A DNA stretch of 64,000 nt from Gammaproteobacteria bacterium (GTDB lineage: Bacteria > Pseudomonadota > Gammaproteobacteria > UBA6429 > Thiohalophilaceae), in the NCBI GenBank assembly GCA_016194635.1, contig JACQBC010000010.1:186001-250000 (forward strand), given 5' to 3'. Position numbers and translations under genes: made by a program. Under the pieces are notes generated by a model. The model worked only from the letters and a program-made list of their open reading frames with translations. It did no database searches and was not told the origin of the DNA. Of this stretch, positions 59,017 to 64,000 are shown piece by piece (the first letter of the stretch is position 1; each line of letters opens with the position of its first letter).

Positions 59017-60048
59017 TTATTCACTATGGATATACACCGTGATCTCATCACGGTCGTGGTATAGCTGTTTCGCAATGCGTCGCGTCTGAGTCTTTTTGGC
59101 TTGCAGTTGTTTATCGATTAACGCAAAGCATTTTTGTACCTCGGCAAAGCGTTGTTTCATCGGTAATTTAAGATTAAAAATACAATGCTGACACCAACCA
59201 TTGGCAAACCAGCGTGCCACCAACTCCGCAATCCGGATCGGTTGGCCGATGATATCGCACACCATCCAATCCACTGGCCGTTGCGGTTTATAGGTAAACC
59301 CGTCGGCGCGCACATGCTGCACCATCTCGGTGGCCATCAGCACTGGGTCCATCTTGCCGTTGTCCACCGCGATCACCAACAAGCCACGCTTAACCAATTG
59401 ATAGGTCCAGCCGCCGGGGGCCGCGCCTAGATCAATCGCGCGTCGGCCAGGATCAAACACCTTCAAATGCGATTTTGGATCGATCAGACTGACAATAGCC
59501 TCTTCGAGTTTTAAGGTAGAACGGCTCGGCGCGTCTTGTGGAAACTTCAAACGCGGAATCCCCTGTGGCCAGGGCGAGCTGTTGCGCCGATCCGCGACAC
59601 CAATATATACTTCGTTGGTTGCGGTAAAACACAGGTGCAAACGCCAAGGTGAATTAGCTTGCAGCTTACCTGCCGCCTGCAACGCCTTCAACAGGGGCTT
59701 ATTTATTCCTCGGCACAGCGGCGACAACACCTTGGCCAGATCCGTATCCGGTGTTTCAATAAACACCTCGTCCACGCGCACCTTTAGCGCATCACAGGCA
59801 CCAACGATCGCACTCACCCGATCCTTGGTATTCAAGTCGGTCAAATGCGCCAGGACCTCGAACCATTGGCGTGCAAAAATAAACTGTTCAAAATCCTGTT
59901 GCATCCCATCGATCAGCATCTCGGATTGGCAGATCACATAACCAGGATAACTGGTGGTGGACACGCCCGCATCCGCACAGTGCTGCTGGCATTCCAACGC
60001 AACTTCGGTTTCAAATCCGGGGCGGCAATACAGGAAAAGTTGGGTCAT
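59017..60048 (-). CDS. rlmM: 23S rRNA 2'-O-ribose C2498 methyltransferase
   Basis: SAM-dependent enzyme that methylates C2498 of 23S rRNA. A THUMP-like N-terminal part (TQLFLYCRPGFETEVALECQQH) is followed by the RrmJ-type domain with the SAM motif DLGAAPGGWTYQLVKRG near 210 and catalytic MVCDII near 261. 343 residues, slightly shorter than the Escherichia coli 366. It shares the window with rlmKL, about 1.6 kb away on the opposite strand. Confidence 0.94.
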   Translation of the reverse strand: MTQLFLYCRPGFETEVALECQQHCADAGVSTTSYPGYVICQSEMLIDGMQQDFEQFIFARQWFEVLAHLTDLNTKDRVSAIVGACDALKVRVDEVFIETPDTDLAKVLSPLCRGINKPLLKALQAAGKLQANSPWRLHLCFTATNEVYIGVADRRNSSPWPQGIPRLKFPQDAPSRSTLKLEEAIVSLIDPKSHLKVFDPGRRAIDLGAAPGGWTYQLVKRGLLVIAVDNGKMDPVLMATEMVQHVRADGFTYKPQRPVDWMVCDIIGQPIRIAELVARWFANGWCQHCIFNLKLPMKQRFAEVQKCFALIDKQLQAKKTQTRRIAKQLYHDRDEITVYIHSE

Positions 60049-60088
60049 ATGAATATATTAGAGGGCTCAGGTGCACACGCATCTTTCT

Positions 60089-60208
60089 TCGCAGTGCGTG
60101 CCTGTATCCTCCCGCGTTGTGACCGTTGGCCGCAGGGATGCGGCCACCGAGCTACAGGGATGTATTCACGCGTGTCACAACGCGGGAGGATACAGGCACG
60201 CACTGCGA
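60089..60208. repeat. 120-bp palindrome with perfect 35-bp arms
   Basis: The arms 60089-60123 and 60174-60208 are exact reverse complements. The 50-bp centre contains TGGCCGCA-GGGA-TGCGGCCA (60126-60145), a perfect 8-bp stem with a GGGA loop, and TACA-GGGA-TGTA. The core matches the element at 25646-25734. It fills most of the 277-bp rlmM-mqo gap, which holds no other gene. Confidence 0.92.
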
Positions 60209-60325
60209 TTCACAATGATATAAAATTAGAAATTACTTGTAGAAATCGTGCAGCCTACCATTCCTGTCTTCTACACTTCAAGCACAAATTCCTAGGGAGA
60301 AGGAGTTATGGAACAGCAGACAGTC

Positions 60326-61648
60326 CTAATCAGTTTTCAGTTCATTGGCTAACATCGTCTCATTAATCTGACAGCCTAGATACGCCGCAATACTGCGCAT
60401 ATCCTGTTCGCCATTTTGTAAACAACTGGTGGCGCCGGGTGACGGCGTCATATTGAAAATAATCCCGGCACCCGGATTGATCTTGGCCTCGCCCAGGTGC
60501 AACTTGCGATTGAGCTTGTCGATCATTACCGGCCGCACGCCGCCTACGCGCTGCGCGAACCTCAGATCACTGGCCTTGATCGACGGCACAATCTTTTGTA
60601 CGTCGCTGACAAATAATCGCTCCCGCACGATTGGAACTTCAAACAGGATATTACGCAACATATAGGCGCGAATCTCACTGTCTTTAAATAAATCCCACAT
60701 CACCCCACGGACCCCCTTACCCAAACTAAAGGTTTCAAAAAACTCCAGCACCGTTCCCCAATTGTAACGCTCCAGCATCGGCAAAATCAACGCAGTGGGC
60801 CCAAAGCGGGTCTTGCCCGGTACCAGGATATCCGGATCACCGTGCACCGCCGCGAACGGCAGTTTTTCTTTTTGAATGGTATACACCTTGCCATTAAGCA
60901 CCGGCGGGGAAAAATAAAAACTCCCCGCCACCGGCAAACAAGCATACTCCTTGCCGTAGCCCATGCGTTGTGCGAACAATAAACTGTGCCCGCCGCTCGA
61001 CACCACCACGAAGCGTGCCTGTAAGGGACCGTGATCGGTTTCCACCCAAAATAATTTATCGTGCTGCTCAATACGTGTCACACGGGTATTCAAATAAGTC
61101 GAAATCGTTTTACCCGGCACCGCGGTGGCATCCCGGATAAAACTGTCCGCTACCGCTTGGAAGTTGACCGTGTCGTAGTGATCCTCGGTAACCAACCCAA
61201 CAATACGCTCGGTGCGCGCCTTAACCAAATTCGGTTCGACACGCGCCAAACCGTCTTTTTCCATGCACAGCATCTGCGGAAAATGCGGTTTAAATGCCTC
61301 AAAGCGCTTTTGTAGAAATTCACATTCCTGCTCCCCTACCCCCAAGACCATTTTGGGATACTTATAGATTAACTGATCCCGCCGTGGCGATTTCAAGGCA
61401 TAATTCGCCGTCATCGCCGCCCCCGCCTTGACCTTAATCGCTTTATCTAAGCTGTAGTTGGTCTCGATATCACCGCAGTGCAGGGTTTGGCTATTATTGC
61501 GTCCGTGGGAATTGAGTGCCGCCACATGCGAGCATTTCTCCACTAACCCTATCGATTTTAGATCGGTATAGCGTGCCAACAAAAATAACAAGGCACTGCC
61601 GGAAATACCGCCGCCTATGATCAACACATCGTGGGGTTGGGGTTGCAT
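60326..61648 (-). CDS. FAD-dependent malate:quinone oxidoreductase-like protein
   Basis: 440 residues with FAD-binding GGGISG at 12-17 and SHGRNNSQTLHCGDIETNYS near 48, the Mqo-type loop. VGGVRPVMIDK and GAGIIFNMTPSPGATSCLQNGE near the C-terminus are typical of malate:quinone oxidoreductases (membrane-associated oxidation of malate to oxaloacetate, electrons to quinone). The protein is shorter than standard Mqo (about 490-550), so another 2-hydroxyacid is possible. Its first 18 bp plus flank are duplicated at 62536-62553. Confidence 0.78.
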   Translation of the reverse strand: MQPQPHDVLIIGGGISGSALLFLLARYTDLKSIGLVEKCSHVAALNSHGRNNSQTLHCGDIETNYSLDKAIKVKAGAAMTANYALKSPRRDQLIYKYPKMVLGVGEQECEFLQKRFEAFKPHFPQMLCMEKDGLARVEPNLVKARTERIVGLVTEDHYDTVNFQAVADSFIRDATAVPGKTISTYLNTRVTRIEQHDKLFWVETDHGPLQARFVVVSSGGHSLLFAQRMGYGKEYACLPVAGSFYFSPPVLNGKVYTIQKEKLPFAAVHGDPDILVPGKTRFGPTALILPMLERYNWGTVLEFFETFSLGKGVRGVMWDLFKDSEIRAYMLRNILFEVPIVRERLFVSDVQKIVPSIKASDLRFAQRVGGVRPVMIDKLNRKLHLGEAKINPGAGIIFNMTPSPGATSCLQNGEQDMRSIAAYLGCQINETMLANELKTD

Positions 61649-61672
61649 GGGTTATTTAGCCTGTTGTTGCCA
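61631..61672. repeat. Duplication scar, copy at the mqo start
   Basis: GTGGGGTTGGGGTTGCAT (61631-61648) and GCCTGTTGTTGCCA (61659-61672), joined by GGGTTATTTA, recur at 62536-62568 and 62705-62718. In the second place they are separated by the 3' third of the PIN gene, which is missing here. Confidence 0.7.
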
Positions 61673-61804
61673 CATCAGTGTAGCATGGATAGCGGCACAG
61701 TCCAGATAGAAATATAAGTGTGTTGGGTACTACGCGTTCTACCGCACGTTCACGCCATACGCATGGCCCATCCCTAAAAAATGTCGCAGCCTTGGCAGGT
61801 AAGC

Positions 61805-62008
61805 TTACTTAAATTTGTCTCTTTTTATTGAACTCGTGCCAATATTTGTAACCTTAAATGCGCCGGGTTTACCTATATTCTCTATCAAAATTGGAGACGC
61901 TTTCTCAACAGTTTGATTTGCAAGTGCGGAACACCCAACTATACACAGGATTAGAATCGTTGAGGTTCCATAAATATTGTAGAGTAAAAATCTGAATGCA
62001 ATCCGCAT
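61805..62008 (-). CDS. Possible small exported protein
   Basis: 67 residues from ATG 62008, with a hydrophobic segment GTSTILILCIVGCSALA that could be a signal peptide or a lipobox-like end (VGCS). The mature part VEKASPILIENIGKPGAFKVTNIG is short and unlike any family I know. No strong ribosome-binding site. It lies in an AT-richer accessory stretch and may not be a real gene. Confidence 0.4.
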   Translation of the reverse strand: MRIAFRFLLYNIYGTSTILILCIVGCSALANQTVEKASPILIENIGKPGAFKVTNIGTSSIKRDKFK

Positions 62009-62148
62009 AATTATGTCACATTGAAATTTGACCATATGCTACTTTCGTGTCGATTTGGATTAGCCACCGCTTGGTGAAAAATCTGATTGCAGTTTTTAGT
62101 AACGGAGGGCAGTTAACACGCCGGTAAATCGAGGGTCGTTGCAGGTGG

Positions 62149-62439
62149 TCATGCTCTTTGCAGAAATACACTTCCATCATTATTACTCCGTCCATGATAA
62201 TAAACCCAGCTTGTTTCAACATATTGAGCTTGAATGAATCCCCATGTATAACCAGTTGCACTATCGCCTGGGTTTCCCGTTACACTTACAGAACCATTTG
62301 CTGATATATGTTGTGACCCAAAATTTACGGTTGAGGTCACCGGATTAGCCACACCACCCCTATTAAAAGTAGGAGCGGTTACACTGGGCGCGTGAGTAAT
62401 TATGATATTCGCGGTGCCAGGAATTACTGTTATTGCCAT
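62149..62439 (-). CDS. Orphan 96-residue protein, possibly a truncated gene
   Basis: Begins MAITVIPGTANIIITHAPSV after an AAGGATAAT site. The sequence is rich in Thr, Val and Gly, with WGFIQAQYVETSWVYYHG near 66. After its TGA stop the same frame continues PPATTLDLPAC to a second stop, so the gene may have been cut by a nonsense mutation. I do not recognise the family with confidence. It lies between the mqo scar and the VapBC-like pair. Confidence 0.5.
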   Translation of the reverse strand: MAITVIPGTANIIITHAPSVTAPTFNRGGVANPVTSTVNFGSQHISANGSVSVTGNPGDSATGYTWGFIQAQYVETSWVYYHGRSNNDGSVFLQRA

Positions 62440-62535
62440 TTTATTATCCTTGGGGAGACATTAATCCATTTAAACTTTAATTATCGATTCTAAATATGGT
62501 ACAAACTACATGTCAACCACTAACGTTAGAACCTA

Positions 62536-62568
62536 GTGGGGTTGGGGTTGCATTGAGGTTATTTACCC
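62536..62568. repeat. Duplication scar, copy downstream of the PIN gene
   Basis: GTGGGGTTGGGGTTGCAT (62536-62553), identical to the mqo start region, is followed by GGTTATTTACCC, which matches 61650-61661 with one mismatch. It directly follows the PIN gene stop. Confidence 0.7.
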
Positions 62569-62571
62569 TAA

Positions 62572-62987
62572 TTACTCGATAAAGGGGTTTATGATAGTTA
62601 AATCATCTATCGTTTGTTGACGTTGCATATCCTCTGAATACAGCGTGGTCGCGCCTACGGATAACACGGACTGAACGATTGACACATCCCAAAAGGAAAG
62701 TTTGGCCTGTTGTTGCCATTGAATAGCCCTGAGGATTAAGCCCACATCGATATTTACTATCAAAATTGCGCAAGGTCACGAACGACTTGTTCCGCTTCGC
62801 TGAGGCTTAGCGGTACAGCGCGCTTACGGGTTGAAACAACATAAAATTCCTGCAACACCTGAGTACTAATGACAAACTCATTACGTTGCGCAGCTGCAGT
62901 AAACAGGGATTGCGCCCGGCGTTTTTTATCAGACGCAACAGTATCAAATAAATATACTAAAATATTCGTATCAAAAAATGACTGCAT
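62572..62987 (-). pseudogene. PIN-domain (VapC-like) toxin with a frameshift
   Basis: The N-terminal half (FFDTNILVYLFDTVASDKK, with the first PIN Asp at residue 6) ends RDLAQF and a TGA. The second half continues in another frame as IVNIDVGLILRAIQWQQQAKLSFWDVSIVQSVL, with the later conserved Asp residues in FWDVSI and SEDMQ. The break is in TTTT at 62762-62765 on the plus-strand AAAA; one extra T would restore AQFLIVNI. All PIN acidic motifs are present on either side. PIN toxins are Mg-dependent RNases. Confidence 0.83.
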
Positions 62988-62995
62988 GTAGTGTA

Positions 62996-63229
62996 TTACT
63001 TACGTTCATGCAATTCTTCGCGTGTCCAGGTTTGGTTACCGCGGCTTGCCTGGGCTGCATTCAATAGAGATAAAATTCGTTGTAAAGCTGAATCCTTATC
63101 CTGCTTCATACCAGCATAGGCCACCAGATAGTCGCGTAATACCGCGTTGACTGAAGTACCTTCCGCTAAGGCACACATTCTGGCCTGTTTTAAGACTTCA
63201 TCGTCGGTTGTGATGGTTAGATTACTCAT
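62996..63229 (-). CDS. VapB-like antitoxin
   Basis: 77 residues. SNLTITTDDEVLKQARMCALAEGTSVNAVLRDYLVAYAG is a short ribbon-helix-helix type DNA-binding region; the tail ending TWTREELHERK would bind the toxin. It starts a two-gene unit with the PIN gene 8 bp downstream. The antitoxin frame is intact while the toxin is not. Confidence 0.75.
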   Translation of the reverse strand: MSNLTITTDDEVLKQARMCALAEGTSVNAVLRDYLVAYAGMKQDKDSALQRILSLLNAAQASRGNQTWTREELHERK

Positions 63230-63415
63230 GTGACAGCCTCGTGATACACCGCATCAGCGTAGCACAGATTATATTTCGATCAATATATAACCACCCGATT
63301 TATAGACGATGTTATGAATAACATCATCATAGTTAGCTTCTGCAGTAAGCTTGCTCTAAAAGCGACATTCTTTTTCATACATGTCCCAGATAATCCATAC
63401 ATTATAAGTTTCTAT

Positions 63416-64000
63416 CTAACTTAGAATATAACTAATAATCACCGGTAGATAATCATACTTTATTACTGGTAGGCAACTCTGCAACGCGCTATTAACATTA
63501 AGTCTGCCACCTGTCATAGTTATACCTGATAATGCTGAAATGGATACTGTATTATTTAAAATAGCGTTTCTAATACCACTCGTATTCAGTTGGCATTTTG
63601 ATAGTAAAAGTGCGGCAGCACCCGTTACATGAGGAGTTGCCATAGATGTCCCACTCAAATACCCGTATGTATTACCCAGCATCGTAGAATATATGTCCAC
63701 ACCGGGCGCACCTAAATGAACCGTGTTACGCCCATAGTTAGAAAAAGAAGCGAACTGATCTTGATTGTCAATCGCCGCGACAGAAATGATGTTTGGAGAG
63801 GCATAGTTAGCAGGATAAAAAGGTTTAAGATCATTATTATTACCATTATTACCCGCCGCAGCCACAAATAAAATATCGTATGAATTGGCACGAATTATTT
63901 CTGATTCCATCGATGCTGAATAACAAGCATTTCCAAGACACCCCCAACTATTATTTAATACACGGATATTTGCATTTACACCAAGTATTGTTTTAGCTTG
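63416..64000 (-). CDS. Subtilisin-like serine protease (S8), cut by window edge
   Basis: The last 194 residues or so of a subtilase; the frame runs open to the window end. ANIRVLNNSWG, VAAAGNNG with the oxyanion-hole Asn, NIISVAAIDNQDQFASFSNYG, and the catalytic Ser in GTSMATPHVTGAAALLL are all visible. The catalytic Asp and His lie outside the window. The C-terminus LNVNSALQSCLP ends soon after the domain with no extra anchor. A secreted protease is likely, but the signal peptide is not visible. Confidence 0.9.
   Translation of the reverse strand, partial: QAKTILGVNANIRVLNNSWGCLGNACYSASMESEIIRANSYDILFVAAAGNNGNNNDLKPFYPANYASPNIISVAAIDNQDQFASFSNYGRNTVHLGAPGVDIYSTMLGNTYGYLSGTSMATPHVTGAAALLLSKCQLNTSGIRNAILNNTVSISALSGITMTGGRLNVNSALQSCLPVIKYDYLPVIISYILS

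Noticed and set aside
62016-62261. 81-codon open frame overlapping the orphan 96-residue gene
   Set aside because: It overlaps by more than 100 bases in another frame and has no initiation signal; more likely part of the decayed downstream end.

Overview
The window is a chromosomal segment of a gammaproteobacterium with roughly 50% GC. I did not recognise the species. Two blocks carry the assignment. The first is the order tRNA-Leu, tig, clpP, clpX, lon, hupB, tRNA-Val, tRNA-Asp, ppiD. The second is the long minus-strand run leuC, leuD, leuB, asd, usg-like, fimV, truA, trpF, trpB, trpA, accD, folC, SPOR protein, cvpA, purF, metZ, which is the arrangement known from Pseudomonas-type Gammaproteobacteria. 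Encoded CCA ends on most tRNAs and LpxH, PpiD, FimV, RlmKL and RlmM agree with this.

Layout. 0-7 kb: the end of a MltD-type lytic transglycosylase and a yejABEF peptide importer. 7-17 kb: fabI, ppiD and the protein quality-control block, with a heat-shock-like promoter in front of lon. 17-20.6 kb: an SGNH/MBOAT pair for O-acetylation and a four-gene tRNA operon (Pro, Arg, His, Lys) disturbed by tRNA-derived repeats. 20.7-28.5 kb: folD, cysS, two cyclophilins, lpxH, a DUF455 protein, two unknown exported proteins and a decayed glycerate 2-kinase. 28.6-34.7 kb: a small membrane protein, a Nudix hydrolase and a two-gene signalling operon (CheB-CheR-PAS fusion and PAS-GGDEF-EAL protein). 34.8-54.5 kb: metZ under a probable SAM-II riboswitch, purine, folate, fatty-acid, tryptophan and leucine genes, FimV, and a divergent LysR regulator. 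54.5-61.6 kb: a ParE-type toxin-antitoxin pair, RlmKL, RlmM, an alpha/beta hydrolase and a malate:quinone oxidoreductase-like protein. 61.6-64 kb: an accessory end with small orphan reading frames, a VapBC-like pair whose toxin is frameshifted, a duplication scar, and a subtilase cut by the window edge.

Most of the content is housekeeping. The points that stand out are the metZ leader, where one nine-base sequence can pair in competing ways with a terminator arm; a 35-bp-armed perfect palindrome between rlmM and mqo with a diverged relative near lpxH; the tRNA-Arg 3' end that has lost its CCA beside a 55-bp duplication; and the remodelled segment upstream of mqo. I found no CRISPR array, insertion sequence, rRNA or complete prophage. 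No entry rests on a database search; family names come from recognised motifs and gene order.
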